Positions 29,636 to 39,146 of a DNA stretch of 64,000 nucleotides are shown one piece after another (the stretch's first letter is position 1; each line of letters starts with the position of its first letter). The notes under the pieces were generated by a model. The model was not told the DNA's origin and did no database searches. It saw nothing but the letters and a program-made list of their open reading frames with translations. This DNA comes from Streptomonospora nanhaiensis (GTDB lineage: Bacteria > Actinomycetota > Actinomycetes > Streptosporangiales > Streptosporangiaceae), in NCBI RefSeq assembly GCF_026642255.1, contig NZ_CP113264.1, forward strand, positions 62,001 to 126,000, written 5' to 3'. The translations under genes and the position numbers were made by a program.

Positions 29636-29968
29636 ATGTTCGGGAACGGTGTTCCGGAGACCGGCGCCACCGAGGTGCCCGAGGGCGCCTACCTGCTCGA
29701 CGTCCGCGAGGACGACGAGTGGAACGCGGGCCGCGCGCCCGGGGCCGTCCACATCCCGCTCGGGGAGCTGGGGCAGCGGGCCTCCGAGGTCCCGCAGGAC
29801 AGGAGGGTCTACGTGGTCTGCCGTGTCGGCGGCCGCTCCGCCCAGGCCGTCGCGGCGCTGAACCAGGCCGGCTGGGACTCGGTCAACGTGTCCGGCGGGA
29901 TGCGGGCCTGGGAGCACGCCGGGCGCGCCATGGAGGCGGGCTCCGGCGAGGAGCCGAGGGTCCTGTGA
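29636..29968 (+). CDS. Rhodanese-like domain protein
   Basis: From ATG at 29636 (AGGGGG site upstream) the protein has 110 residues. It contains YLLDVREDDEWNAGRAPGAV, HIPLGEL and the active-site loop VVCRVGGRSAQAV with the catalytic Cys, then GWDSVNVSGGMRAWE. Single-domain rhodaneses carry persulfide sulfur on this Cys. It is transcribed away from the SSI lipoprotein gene; no thiosulfate or sulfur-carrier gene is nearby. Confidence 0.92.
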   Translation: MFGNGVPETGATEVPEGAYLLDVREDDEWNAGRAPGAVHIPLGELGQRASEVPQDRRVYVVCRVGGRSAQAVAALNQAGWDSVNVSGGMRAWEHAGRAMEAGSGEEPRVL

Positions 29969-30045
29969 GTCTCCTTCGGGGCGGAATTTGATCGGATTGT
30001 GCAAAGCCCTGCCACTCGGCGGCTTTCGGGTGGCACTATGACGTC

Positions 30046-32106
30046 GTGAGTTCCGAGCGCGCGCCCCTCAGCGCCGAAGCCGTGCTGGCCTCGTCAGCGG
30101 ACGCGGTGGTCGGTCTCGACAGCGAGCTCCGGGTCACCGTGTGGAATCCGGCCGCCGAGCGCATGTTCGGCTGGAGCGCGGACGAGGTGCTCGGCGGCGA
30201 GCTGCCGATCGTCCCCGCCGAGCTGAAGGGCGAGCACGGCGCGGTGCTCGAACAGGTGCGAGCCGGGAACCCGCTGGCGGTGTACACGCGCCGGGTGCGC
30301 AGGGACGGCACGGTCCTCGACGTCCGGATCGGCGCCAACCGGGTGGCCGGGGCCGACGGCCGGTTCCTCGGCTGGGTGCTCAACATCCACCCCTCCGACA
30401 ACGACGTGCAGGCGCAGCGCTCGGCCATGGAGCGGGCCAGGCTGGTGCGCCGGCTCACCGACGTGGTCGTGGACATCAACGCGGACCTCAGCCTCAAGTC
30501 GGTGCTCGACCGGATCTCCCGGGGCATCACCGAGCTGACCGGCGCGGACGCGGGAGGGTTCGTCCTCCTCGACGAGGACCGCGTGGAGCTGGTGAGCATC
30601 TCGGCCCTGTCCGACGAGCTCCAGGGGTTCACCGCCCCGCTGGAGGACAGCCTGTTCGGGGAGCTGCTGCGCAGCGGCAAGTCCGTCCTGCTGGCCAACG
30701 AGGACACCCGCGGCCTCCAGGACCTGGTCTGGGCCGACCTCCCCGGCCTCCACACCATCGCCCTGTGCGTGACCAACGTGCACGGCCGCCCGTACGGCGC
30801 CCTCTACGCGCTCTACAGCCAGCGCAAGGTGGGGCACATCGAGCTGGAGCTGCTCGAACTCCTCGCCGCGCACGCCGGGGTGGCGATCGGCAACGCCCTG
30901 GCCTACGAGGAGCTCAACCTCCAGCGCGTCCACGAACAGGCCGTGGCCGACTCCAGCGCCGACGGGATCGCCGTGCTGGACTTCGGCGGCCGGGTGCGCA
31001 AGTGGAACCGCTCGGCGGTGGAGCTGACCGGCTACCCGTTGGAGGCGGTCGAGGGCCGGCACCCGCCCTTCCCCCTGCCCGCGTGCCACGGCCAGCCCGT
31101 CAAGCACAAGCTCAAGGACGGCCGCTGGCTGGAGATCCTCATGGCGAGGATCCCCCGCACCCACGAGTGGGTGGTGGACTTCCGCGACATCACCGCGCAG
31201 AAGGCCATGGAGGAGGAGCGCGAGGACTTCCTGGCCACCAGCGGCCACGAGCTGCGGACCCCCATCACGGTGATCCACGGCTACGCGACCACCCTCATGC
31301 GCAAGTGGGCGCGGCTCACCCCGGACTCCCAGTACGAGGCGGTCGGCACCATCGCGGACCGGTCCTCGGCACTGGTGACCCTCGTGGACCGGCTCCAGCT
31401 GGGATCGGACGTCTCGCGCGGGGAGATCCGGGTCAGCCGGGACAGGTTCGACCTGCTCGACGTGCTGAGGCAGGCGGTCAGCGCGTTCCGGCCGCTCTCG
31501 GACCGGCACGAGGTCTCCCTGGACGGGCCCGACGAGCTCCCCGCGACGGCGGGGGACTCCCTGGCCACGGGCATGATCATGGACCAGCTGCTGGACAACG
31601 CCCTCAAGTTCTCGCCGGAGGGCGGCCACGTGCACGTGACCGCCCGGGCGGAGGAGGAGGCCGTCGCGGTCACCGTGGACGACGAGGGCGTGGGGCTGCG
31701 CCCGGGGGACGAGGAGCGGATCTTCGACCGCTTCGTGCAGGCGGGGGCGCGCGGGGACGGGGAGACCGGTTTCGGCGGGCTGGGGCTGGGTCTGTACATC
31801 GTGCGGCAGCTGGCCCGCGACCAGGGCGGGGACGTGACCGCCCAGCGGTTGGAGCGGGGGACCAGGATGCGCTTCACGGTGCCGCTGCACCGTGGCGAGG
31901 CGCCGGATCCCGAGGAGGGAGAGGACGCCGGGGCGGAGGAGTCCCCTGTGGCGGCCGCGGTGCGCACGGGCGTCACTGGTGGGGCGCGGGTGACAGACAT
32001 CTCCCACCAGCCACCTGCGTCCCAAAAAACTACAAAAACCTCTTCAACCCCCGAATCCCTGTCACGACAGCGATCCGTGCGCCGGAGCGCCAGCCCCACC
32101 CCGTGA
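30046..32106 (+). CDS. Multi-sensor histidine kinase (PAS-GAF-PAS-HisKA-HATPase)
   Basis: The protein has 686 residues with a GTG start at 30046. Order: PAS (residues 10-125, VVGLDSELRVTVWNPAAERM), GAF (140-290, ADAGGFVLLDEDRVELVSIS), second PAS (300-385), HisKA with His401 in SGHELRTP, and HATPase (N box LLDNALKFSPEGG, G1 DEGVGL, G2 GLGLGLYIVR). No membrane helix is seen, so it is probably cytosolic. The last 60 residues are low-complexity. No response-regulator gene adjoins it; the RsbW/RsbV-like genes follow on the same strand, suggesting a shared stress or developmental pathway (inference). Confidence 0.92.
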   Translation: MSSERAPLSAEAVLASSADAVVGLDSELRVTVWNPAAERMFGWSADEVLGGELPIVPAELKGEHGAVLEQVRAGNPLAVYTRRVRRDGTVLDVRIGANRVAGADGRFLGWVLNIHPSDNDVQAQRSAMERARLVRRLTDVVVDINADLSLKSVLDRISRGITELTGADAGGFVLLDEDRVELVSISALSDELQGFTAPLEDSLFGELLRSGKSVLLANEDTRGLQDLVWADLPGLHTIALCVTNVHGRPYGALYALYSQRKVGHIELELLELLAAHAGVAIGNALAYEELNLQRVHEQAVADSSADGIAVLDFGGRVRKWNRSAVELTGYPLEAVEGRHPPFPLPACHGQPVKHKLKDGRWLEILMARIPRTHEWVVDFRDITAQKAMEEEREDFLATSGHELRTPITVIHGYATTLMRKWARLTPDSQYEAVGTIADRSSALVTLVDRLQLGSDVSRGEIRVSRDRFDLLDVLRQAVSAFRPLSDRHEVSLDGPDELPATAGDSLATGMIMDQLLDNALKFSPEGGHVHVTARAEEEAVAVTVDDEGVGLRPGDEERIFDRFVQAGARGDGETGFGGLGLGLYIVRQLARDQGGDVTAQRLERGTRMRFTVPLHRGEAPDPEEGEDAGAEESPVAAAVRTGVTGGARVTDISHQPPASQKTTKTSSTPESLSRQRSVRRSASPTP

Positions 32107-32229
32107 TTCATCTCGACGTGGGTTTCCTTCCGAGGTGATCGGGGCATTTCCACCCCTGGTGGAATTCGCTGCCACACTTCGGGCGGGTTCCGGTCCGCCC
32201 GAGAGAGCACGAACGCGCAGGGACAGAAC

Positions 32230-32847
32230 GTGTCAGGTGACAGCACCCCAGGTGATTCCGGGGACCGCCCGCAGCAGGTCGAGCGGAGCGTCGTACTCCC
32301 CTACGACCCCGCGAGCGTGGCGGGAGCCCGGCAGCGGCTGTGCGGGGACCTGCACGCGATGGAACTCGGTGAGGACCGCGTCGACGACGCCGCCCTCGTT
32401 CTGAGCGAACTCGTCAGCAACGCCCTCCGCCACGCCAGCCCCCTGCCCACACCGGGCAACCCCGAGAACTCCGTCGGCGTGTCCTGGAGGGTCGAGGTGG
32501 ACCGCGGTCCGCGCCCCGGGGGCTGGGTGGAGATCTCGGTGCGCGACGGCGGGTCCAGCACGATGCCCCGGGTGGCGATGCCCTCCGTGTCCGGGCTGGG
32601 CGGCCGGGGCCTGGGCATCGTCCAGACCCTGTCGGGCCGCTGGGGCACCGAGATGGACGCGACGACCACCACGGTGTGGGCGGTCCTGGAGCTCTCCGCG
32701 GACGACGTCGGCCGCGCGGAGCGGGGGACGGACACGGACCGCGGCTGCGGTGTCGTCGACCAGCTCGTGGACCGGAGGGCCGCCGACGTCGTCGAGCTGC
32801 GCCTCCACCTCCGTGACGACCAGCGGGCCCGGAGCGCGCTGCTCTGA
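32230..32847 (+). CDS. RsbW/SpoIIAB-like ATP-binding protein
   Basis: The protein has 205 residues with a GTG start. A GHKL ATPase fold is shown by VLSELVSNALRHASP (N box), EISVRDGGSS (G1) and GLGGRGLGIVQTLSGRWG (G2). Such proteins are anti-sigma-factor serine kinases. The N-terminal region LPYDPASVAGARQRLCGDL matches the actinomycete ATP-binding SpoIIE/RsbW-associated type. An extension after residue 155 is charged and has no known motif. A STAS protein, its usual partner, is encoded 121 bp downstream. Confidence 0.85.
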   Translation: MSGDSTPGDSGDRPQQVERSVVLPYDPASVAGARQRLCGDLHAMELGEDRVDDAALVLSELVSNALRHASPLPTPGNPENSVGVSWRVEVDRGPRPGGWVEISVRDGGSSTMPRVAMPSVSGLGGRGLGIVQTLSGRWGTEMDATTTTVWAVLELSADDVGRAERGTDTDRGCGVVDQLVDRRAADVVELRLHLRDDQRARSALL

Positions 32848-32968
32848 GGCGCCCCGCGAGGGGACTCCGGCGTCGGCACCCGGAGGAACGTGACCGATGT
32901 AGCGAAACACCGTCAACACACCGTCACCGAAGTGGCCCGGGGGTGGACGGGGCGCTACAGTCACGTCC

Positions 32969-33325
32969 GTGGAGTTGAAGATATCAAGCCGATCTCAAGA
33001 AGACGTCGCGGTGGTAACCGTGGGCGGTGAGATCGACCTGTACACGGCGCCCCAGTTGCGCAGCGAGCTCGTCGGAGCCCTGGAGGACGGGGCGCGGCGG
33101 CTGGTCATCGACATGTCGCGGACGGAGTTCTGCGACTCGACGGGCATCAGCGTGCTGCTCTCCGCCATGAAGCGCGCCCGTGACAAGGGCGGTGAACTGG
33201 AGCTCGTGGCGCCCAAACCGGCCGTCATGAAGGTCCTGGAGGTCACCGGACTGGTCGAGGTGTTCGTCATCCACGCCGATCTCGACGCGTTGCCGGTGGC
33301 CGCGGGGACCGGCAAGGCCCAGTAG
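32969..33325 (+). CDS. STAS-domain anti-sigma factor antagonist
   Basis: The protein has 118 residues with a GTG start. It is a SpoIIAA/RsbV-type STAS domain: VVTVGGEIDLYTAPQLRSEL, then RLVIDMSRTEFCDSTGISVL, where Ser in DSTG is the usual phosphorylation site. It would bind the RsbW-like kinase encoded upstream and free a sigma factor. No sigma factor gene is in the immediate neighbourhood. Confidence 0.93.
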   Translation: MELKISSRSQEDVAVVTVGGEIDLYTAPQLRSELVGALEDGARRLVIDMSRTEFCDSTGISVLLSAMKRARDKGGELELVAPKPAVMKVLEVTGLVEVFVIHADLDALPVAAGTGKAQ

Positions 33326-33335
33326 ACGGGGCGAG

Positions 33336-34184
33336 GTGCGCGAGGAGGAGGCCGGCGGCCCGGAGGAGACCGGGGTCGCCGTGGTGATCGCCGCCAAGGA
33401 CGAGGCCGAACGGGTCGGCTGCACCGTGCGCGCCGCCCGCGACCTGCCCGGTGTCGACCTGGTCGTCGTGGTCGACGACGGTTCCGCGGACACGACGGCG
33501 GACGTCGCGCTCCGGGCCGGCGCGCGCGTGTTCAGGCACAGCCGCAACCGGGGCAAGGGAGCGGCGATGGAGACGGGCGCCGAGGGCGTCCGGCTCATCG
33601 AGGAGCACGAGGCGGAAGCCGGTACGCGCCGCCCGCCCCGGCACCTGCTGTTCCTCGACGCCGACCTGGAGGGCACGGCCTCGGGGGCCGCCCCGCTGAT
33701 CGAACCGGTCGGCACGGGGAAGGCCGACATGACCATCGCGCTCTTCCCCGCCACCCGCATGCGCCTGGGCGGCCACGGTTTCGTGGTGCGCCTCGCCCGG
33801 GGCGGGGTCAGCCGGGCCACGGGCTGGGAGCCCGAGCAGCCGCTCAACGGCCAGCGCTGCCTGACGCGCGCGGCCTTCGAGGCGGCCAGGCCGCTGGCGC
33901 CCGGTTTCGGGGTCGAGACCGGCCTCACCATCGACGTGCTCCGGGCGGGGTTTCGCGTGGAGGAGGTGGAGGTGCCGCTGGAGCACCGGGCCACCGGCAC
34001 CGACCTCAGGGCGCAGATGCACCGCGCGCACCAGTTCACGGACGTGGCGAGGGCCCTGATGGCCAGGGGGTTCCGGCCCGCGGTCCGGCGCGGATGGGAC
34101 AGGGCCCTGGGGCGCACGACGTTCACGCGACGGCAAATGTCGCGAAAATTCGGGCACAGGGATCGGGGAAATAGCCAGGAGTGA
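33336..34184 (+). CDS. Family 2 glycosyltransferase
   Basis: The protein has 282 residues with a GTG start ten bases past the STAS stop. GT-A signature: VAVVIAAKDEAERVGCTVRA, VVVVDDGSADTT, NRGKGAAMETG, and the metal-binding HLLFLDADLEG. It ends in a basic segment (TRRQMSRKFGHRD). The sequence resembles dolichol-phosphate-sugar-like and glucosyl-3-phosphoglycerate-type actinobacterial enzymes, but donor and acceptor cannot be told. It appears co-transcribed with the STAS gene. Confidence 0.85.
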   Translation: MREEEAGGPEETGVAVVIAAKDEAERVGCTVRAARDLPGVDLVVVVDDGSADTTADVALRAGARVFRHSRNRGKGAAMETGAEGVRLIEEHEAEAGTRRPPRHLLFLDADLEGTASGAAPLIEPVGTGKADMTIALFPATRMRLGGHGFVVRLARGGVSRATGWEPEQPLNGQRCLTRAAFEAARPLAPGFGVETGLTIDVLRAGFRVEEVEVPLEHRATGTDLRAQMHRAHQFTDVARALMARGFRPAVRRGWDRALGRTTFTRRQMSRKFGHRDRGNSQE

Positions 34185-34220
34185 CACCATAGGTGCGTTG
34201 CGTAGCGATACGCTCGCGCT

Positions 34221-34967
34221 GTGTTCACTACGCTCATTGCCTCGCTGGGTCTGATCGCCGGCCTGGGCGGACTCGCCCTCGGCGGATACGCCCTGAACAG
34301 GGCCCGCGCGCTCGGCGAAGAATCCCAGGTCCTGGCCACCCGCACGGCCGCGGTGGGCGCCTCGGGCGTCGACCCGTTCGCCGTCCGTGACGTGGCCGTA
34401 CTGCACTACGACGCCCTGGAGGAGATGTCGGGCACCCGCTCCTTCTCCCTCGCACTGCTCAACGGCCAGGGCGACGGGGTCGTCCTCACCTCCATCAACG
34501 GCCGCACCGAGTCGCGCACCTACGCCAAGGCCGTCGTGCGCGGCGAGGGCCGCGTCCTGCTCAGCCCGGAGGAGGACCGCGTGGTCCGGTCGGCCCGGCT
34601 GGGCAACGGCGTCGGCGCCCTCGTGCCCGCGCCCTCGGCCCCGGTCGGGACCGCGGCTGCCGGGGCCGCGGTGGCCGGCTCCGACGGCAGCGGCGCGGAG
34701 CCCGCGGCGGACTCCCTGGTCACGGTGCTGTCAGCCGTGGAGGACATGGACGACACGGACCACATGGACGACGCGGAGGGCTGCGACGCGGACGACCGCT
34801 CCGGGGACGGGGAGGGCTCCGGGCAGGAGGACGGAGCCGGGATCCGCGCCTCGGTCGGGGACGCGGGGGACGGCGTCCCGGAGGCCGCGGCGCGCGCCGG
34901 CCGCACGTCCGGGGGCGCGGGCTCCCTGAAGGAGAAGGTGGACGGGAGCACCTCCGCCCGCGGGTGA
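34221..34967 (+). CDS. DUF4446 family protein
   Basis: The protein has 248 residues. An N-terminal membrane helix (LIASLGLIAGLGGLALGGYA) precedes the DUF4446 core (VRDVAVLHYDALEEMSGTRS, FSLALLNGQGDGVVLTSING, RTESRTYAKAV). The rest is an acidic Asp/Glu/Gly-rich tail. DUF4446 proteins are found in many Gram-positives near pheA and serS; the function is unknown. It ends 70 bp before pheA. Confidence 0.85.
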   Translation: MFTTLIASLGLIAGLGGLALGGYALNRARALGEESQVLATRTAAVGASGVDPFAVRDVAVLHYDALEEMSGTRSFSLALLNGQGDGVVLTSINGRTESRTYAKAVVRGEGRVLLSPEEDRVVRSARLGNGVGALVPAPSAPVGTAAAGAAVAGSDGSGAEPAADSLVTVLSAVEDMDDTDHMDDAEGCDADDRSGDGEGSGQEDGAGIRASVGDAGDGVPEAAARAGRTSGGAGSLKEKVDGSTSARG

Positions 34968-35037
34968 CCCGCCGCCCGGCCGACGTGCGTGTCCCCAGGG
35001 GCCACGCGCCGCCCACCGGTCCGTATAGCCTGGCACC

Positions 35038-35985
35038 ATGCCCAACCGCTACGCCTACCTCGGCCCCGAGGGCACCTTCACCGAGGCCGCGCTGCGCGCG
35101 CTGCGCCCCGAGGCGCCCGACGGGGCGCGCGTCCCGTGCGACGGCGTCGCCGCGGTCTTCGACGCCGTCCGGACCGGCACGGTGGACGGCGGCGTCGTCC
35201 CGCTGGAGAACTCGGTGGAGGGCGGCGTCACCGCCACCATCGCCGAGCTCGTCAACGGGGAGCCGCTCCTCATCACCGGTGAGACGGCGATCCCGGTCGA
35301 GTTCGCGCTGTTCGCCCGGCCCGGCACCGTCCTGGAGGACGTCAAGCGGGTGGCCACCCACCCCCACGCCCTCGCCCAGTGCCGAGGCTGGCTCGCCCGA
35401 CGGCTGCCCGACGCGGAAACGCACACGGTCTCCTCCACCGCCGCCGCCGCCCGCACGGTCTCCGAACCCGGCGCGCCCTACGACGCGGCGATCTGCGCGG
35501 TGATCGCGGGCGAGCGGTACGGGCTGCACGCGCTCGCCGTCGGGATCGGCGACCGCGGCGGGGCCGCCACCCGGTTCATCTACCTGTCCAGGCCCGGCGC
35601 GGTCTCCGCGCCCACCGGGGCCGACCGGACCTCGCTGGTCGCCTTCATCTCCGACGACCACCCCGGCGCCCTGATCGAGGTGCTCAGCCAGTTCTCCGTC
35701 CGCGGGGTCAACCTCACCCGGCTGGAGTCGCGCCCCACCGGGGACAAGCTCGGCAGCTACTGCTTCTGCATCGACGCGGAGGGCCACGTGGCCGAGGCCC
35801 GCGTCGGCGAGGCCCTCATGGGCATCCGGAGGGTCTGCCGGGACGTGCGCTTCCTCGGCAGCTACCCGCGGGGCGGCGAGGCCGTCGAGACCGACCCCCC
35901 GCTCCGGCCCCGTCCGGCCACCGACGCGGAGTTCGCGGAGGCGGAGCAGTGGCTGGCGCGCATCCGTGCCGGACACGTCGACTGA
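35038..35985 (+). CDS. pheA: Prephenate dehydratase
   Basis: The protein has 315 residues. The PDT domain: AYLGPEGTFTEAALRAL, PLENSVEGGVTATI, and PYDAAICAVIAGERYGL where the actinobacterial TRF motif appears as AATRFIYLSR. The C-terminal ACT regulatory domain starts near residue 200 (TSLVAFISDDHPGALIEVLS, LTRLESRPTGDKLGSYCFCI). It makes phenylpyruvate from prephenate in phenylalanine synthesis and is probably inhibited by phenylalanine through the ACT domain. No chorismate mutase domain is fused. Confidence 0.96.
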   Translation: MPNRYAYLGPEGTFTEAALRALRPEAPDGARVPCDGVAAVFDAVRTGTVDGGVVPLENSVEGGVTATIAELVNGEPLLITGETAIPVEFALFARPGTVLEDVKRVATHPHALAQCRGWLARRLPDAETHTVSSTAAAARTVSEPGAPYDAAICAVIAGERYGLHALAVGIGDRGGAATRFIYLSRPGAVSAPTGADRTSLVAFISDDHPGALIEVLSQFSVRGVNLTRLESRPTGDKLGSYCFCIDAEGHVAEARVGEALMGIRRVCRDVRFLGSYPRGGEAVETDPPLRPRPATDAEFAEAEQWLARIRAGHVD

Positions 35986-36037
35986 CGACCGCGCCGGCCG
36001 TCCCGGCCGGCGGCCCCGCGGCGGCCTCCTCCACAGC

Positions 36038-36190
36038 GGTCCCCCCGCACGAGGGCGGGGAGGCCGGGCGATGTTCCCCACCAGGATGCCGAAGAACGAG
36101 GTCCCCCCGCACGAGGGCGGGGAGGCCGGGCGATGTTCCCCACCAGGATGCCGAAGAACGAGGTCCCCCCGCACGCGGGCGGGGAAGCCG
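36038..36190. repeat. Three 29-bp repeats spaced by two identical 33-bp segments (CRISPR-like or tandem duplication)
   Basis: Repeats at 36038-36066, 36100-36128 and 36162-36190 begin GGTCCCCCCGCACG. The first two are identical; the third differs at two positions, as terminal CRISPR repeats often do. CCCCGC and GCGGGG within each repeat form a short palindrome like type I-E repeats. The two 33-bp intervening segments are identical to each other. Repeat and spacer sizes fit type I-E, but identical spacers and the lack of cas genes fit a 62-bp tandem duplication equally well. Confidence 0.5.
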
Positions 36191-36263
36191 CCGCCGTGCG
36201 TCGGCGGCGCGGTCCGGGGAAACGATGTGACCGCCGCCGAGCCCGGGCGGTAACCTGCAAGAC

Positions 36264-37532
36264 GTGATCGACCTTCGCGCTCTTCGAGAAGACCCCGAAC
36301 GACTCCGCGCCTCGCAGCGCGCCCGCGGGGAGGACCCCTCCGTCGCGGACCGGCTGCTCGAACTCGACTCCGGCCGCCGCGCCGCGCTGACCCGGTTCGA
36401 GACGCTGCGCGCCGAGCAGAAGAGTGTGGGCAAGTCCGTCTCCAAGGCCTCCGCGGAGGACCGCGAGGAGCTCCTGACCAAGGCCAAGTCGCTCGCGGCC
36501 GAGGTCAAGGAGGCCGAGGCCGAGGCCGGCCGCCTCGCCGAGGAGCTGGCCGCCGTCCTGGCCCGCGTCCCCAACATCGTGGAGGCGGACGCGCCCGAGG
36601 GCGGCGTGGACGACTTCCGGGTCCTGGAGACCGTCGGGACGCCGCGCGAGTTCGACTTCACCCCGCGCGACCACCTGGAGCTGGGCGAGATGCTCGGCGC
36701 CATCGACATGGAGCGCGGCGCCAAGGTCTCGGGATCCCGCTTCTACTTCCTCACCGGCGTGGGCGCCCAGCTGGAGCTGGCACTGCTCAATATGGCGATG
36801 AACCAGGCCGTGGCCGCGGGCTTCACCGCGATGATTCCGCCGGTCCTGGTCAAGCCCGAGACCATGGAGGGCACCGGCTTCCTCGGCGAGCACGCCGACG
36901 AGGTGTACCGGCTGGCCGCGGACGACCTGTACCTCGTGGGCACCTCCGAGGTGCCGCTGGCCGGGTACCACGCCGGGGAGATCCTGGCCGCCGACGACCT
37001 GCCCAACCGGTACGTGGGCTGGTCGACGTGCTTCCGCCGCGAGGCCGGCTCCTACGGCAAGGACACCAGGGGCATCATCCGGGTCCACCAGTTCAACAAG
37101 GTGGAGATGTTCGTGTACGCCCACCCGGACCGGGCGCACGAGGAGCACGAGCGGCTCCTCGCCTGGGAGCGGGAGATGCTCGACAAGCTGGAGCTGCCCT
37201 ACCGCGTGGTGGACATCGCCGGGGGCGACCTGGGCACCAGCGCCGCCCGCAAGTTCGACTGCGAGGCGTGGGTCCCCACCCAGGAGACCTACCGCGAGCT
37301 GACCTCCACCTCGAACTGCACCGACTTCCAGACCCGGCGCCTCAACGTGCGGTTCCGGGGGGAGGACGGCAAGCCCCGCTTCGCCGCCACCCTGAACGGG
37401 ACGCTGGCCACCACACGGTGGATCGTCGCCATCCTGGAGAACCACCAGCGCGCGGACGGCTCCGTGGTCGTCCCCGAGGCGCTGCGCCCCTTCCTGGGCC
37501 TCGACGTCCTGGAGCCGGTGAACGCCAAGTAG
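36264..37532 (+). CDS. serS: Seryl-tRNA synthetase
   Basis: The protein has 422 residues with a GTG start. An N-terminal coiled-coil arm ([20 protein letters not shown] to EEL) is followed by the class II core: motif 1 around [15 protein letters not shown], motif 2 [20 protein letters not shown], and motif 3 [17 protein letters not shown]. It charges tRNA-Ser. The length is normal. No T-box or other riboswitch is visible upstream. Confidence 0.98.
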   Translation: MIDLRALREDPERLRASQRARGEDPSVADRLLELDSGRRAALTRFETLRAEQKSVGKSVSKASAEDREELLTKAKSLAAEVKEAEAEAGRLAEELAAVLARVPNIVEADAPEGGVDDFRVLETVGTPREFDFTPRDHLELGEMLGAIDMERGAKVSGSRFYFLTGVGAQLELALLNMAMNQAVAAGFTAMIPPVLVKPETMEGTGFLGEHADEVYRLAADDLYLVGTSEVPLAGYHAGEILAADDLPNRYVGWSTCFRREAGSYGKDTRGIIRVHQFNKVEMFVYAHPDRAHEEHERLLAWEREMLDKLELPYRVVDIAGGDLGTSAARKFDCEAWVPTQETYRELTSTSNCTDFQTRRLNVRFRGEDGKPRFAATLNGTLATTRWIVAILENHQRADGSVVVPEALRPFLGLDVLEPVNAK

Positions 37533-37542
37533 CACCCGTGTA

Positions 37543-37583
37543 CGCGAGGAGCCCCCGCCCACAAAGGGCGGGGGCTCCTCGCG
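37543..37583. terminator. Perfect bidirectional terminator after serS
   Basis: CGCGAGGAGCCCCCGCCC (37543-37560) and its exact complement (37566-37583) form an 18-bp stem around ACAAA, between convergent serS and the proteasome-activator gene. Confidence 0.9.
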
Positions 37584-37596
37584 TTCGGGGCCCTGG

Positions 37597-38139
37597 CTAC
37601 AGGTAGGGGCCGGATCCGTGCGGCTCGTCGCCGGCCACGGACGGGCCGTCCTGGGCCTGGAGGCCGGAGAGGCCGGGCGGCAGCGCCTTGCGCATGTTCT
37701 CCAGCTGGGCCCTGGCCGCCATCTGCTGGGCGAACAGGGTCGTCTGGATGCCGTGGAACAGGCCCTCGAGCCAGCCCACCAGCTGCGCCTGGGCGATGCG
37801 CAGCTCCGCGTCGCTGGGCGCCGACCCGTCCGCGAACGGCAGGGTCAGCCGGTCCAGCTCCTCGATGAGCTCGGGGGCGAGGCCGTCCTCGAGCTCCTTG
37901 ATCGAGGAGGTGTGGATCTCCTTGAGGCGGGTGCGGCTGGCCTCGTCCAGCGGAGCGGCCTTCACCTCGTCCAGGAGCTGGCGGATCATGCTGCCGATCC
38001 GCATCACCTTGGCGGGCTGCTCCACCATGTCGGCGAGGGAGCGGGGCTCCTCCGCGCCGTCGTCGTCGGCCCCGTCGTGCTGGTCGACCCCCATGACCAG
38101 TACCTGGGGCTCGTCCTTCTGGTCGTCTGCGCTGCTCAT
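37597..38139 (-). CDS. bpa: Bacterial proteasome activator (Bpa/PafE, DUF2587)
   Basis: From ATG at 38139 the protein has 180 residues; the open frame extends upstream only as a GC shadow of the next gene. Core: LADMVEQPAKVMRIGSMIRQ, LLDEVKAAPLDEASRTRL, and AELRIAQAQLVGWLEGLFHG. The C-terminus ends GPYL, close to the GQYL motif by which Bpa/PafE docks on the 20S proteasome. It is an ATP-independent ring activator of actinobacterial proteasomes, so this organism very likely encodes a proteasome elsewhere. Confidence 0.93.
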   Translation of the reverse strand: MSSADDQKDEPQVLVMGVDQHDGADDDGAEEPRSLADMVEQPAKVMRIGSMIRQLLDEVKAAPLDEASRTRLKEIHTSSIKELEDGLAPELIEELDRLTLPFADGSAPSDAELRIAQAQLVGWLEGLFHGIQTTLFAQQMAARAQLENMRKALPPGLSGLQAQDGPSVAGDEPHGSGPYL

Positions 38140-38171
38140 CAGTTCCCTTACGTGGATGTACCGGCACGCCG

Positions 38172-39146
38172 TCAGAGGGTGAGGAGAATCTTTCCGGTGT
38201 GCGCGCTCGATTCCATGACGCGATGCGCCTCCGCCGCGTTCCGCATCGGTACAGAACGGTCCACGACGGGGCGGATGGCTCCTTGTTCTACCAACGGCCA
38301 CACCTGCTCCAGTACTCCCGCGACGATGGCCGCCTTCTCGTCCAGGGGACGGGAGCGGAGCGTCGTCGCGTGTACGGAGAGCCTTTTCGCGAGCATACGC
38401 CCCAGATCGGCCTCGGCGCGGCGGCCTCCCATCAGGGCGATCATCGTGATGCGGCCGTTCGTCGCCAGCGAACGCAGGTTCGCGTCGAGGTAGGAGCCGC
38501 CCATGATGTCGAGGATGAGGTCGGCGCCGCCCTCCTCGCGCATGCGCTCGGCGAAGTCCTCGGTCCGGTAGTTGACGGTGATCTCGGCGCCCAGCTCGCG
38601 GCAGCGGGCCAGCTTCTCCTCGCTGCCCGCGGTGACCGCCACGCGGGCGCCCAGGGCCCGGGCGAACTGGATGGCGAAGGTGCCGATGCCGCTGCCCCCG
38701 CCGTGCACGAGGACGGTCTCCCCCTCGCGCAGCCCGCCGACCATCACGAGGTTGGACCACACCGTGGCGGCCACCTCGGGCAGGGCGGCGGCCTCGGCCA
38801 GGCCGACGCCCTCGGGCACGGGGAGCAGCTGCCCCACGGGGACGGCCACCTTCTCCGCGTAGCCGCCCCCGGACAGGAGGGCGCACACGGGGTCGCCCAC
38901 GGACCATCCGGAGTCCTCGGTGCCGGGGCCGAGCGCGGCCACGGTGCCCGAGCACTCCAGGCCCGGGTACTCGGAGGCGCCGGGTGGGGGCGGGTAGGTG
39001 CCCTGCCGTTGCGCGACGTCGGCGCGGTTGACCGCGCCGGCGGCCACGTCCACCAGGACCTCCCCCTCTCCTGCGACGGGGTCGGGAACCTCTGACCAGG
39101 CGAGGACCTCGGGTCCTCCCGGTGCGGTGATACGGATCGCGTGCAT
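38172..39146 (-). CDS. NAD(P)H quinone oxidoreductase (QOR, medium-chain reductase)
   Basis: The protein has 324 residues. Hallmarks: AGAVNRADVAQRQGTYPPPP, GLECSGTVAALG, PEVAATVWSNLV, and the nucleotide-binding loop VHGGGSGIGTFAIQFARALG, followed by GGSYLDANLRSLATNGRI. It lacks the zinc ligands of alcohol dehydrogenases and so belongs to the PIG3/QOR group. It reduces quinones with NADPH. It lies just upstream of the proteasome-activator gene on the same strand (32-bp gap). Confidence 0.93.
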   Translation of the reverse strand: MHAIRITAPGGPEVLAWSEVPDPVAGEGEVLVDVAAGAVNRADVAQRQGTYPPPPGASEYPGLECSGTVAALGPGTEDSGWSVGDPVCALLSGGGYAEKVAVPVGQLLPVPEGVGLAEAAALPEVAATVWSNLVMVGGLREGETVLVHGGGSGIGTFAIQFARALGARVAVTAGSEEKLARCRELGAEITVNYRTEDFAERMREEGGADLILDIMGGSYLDANLRSLATNGRITMIALMGGRRAEADLGRMLAKRLSVHATTLRSRPLDEKAAIVAGVLEQVWPLVEQGAIRPVVDRSVPMRNAAEAHRVMESSAHTGKILLTL

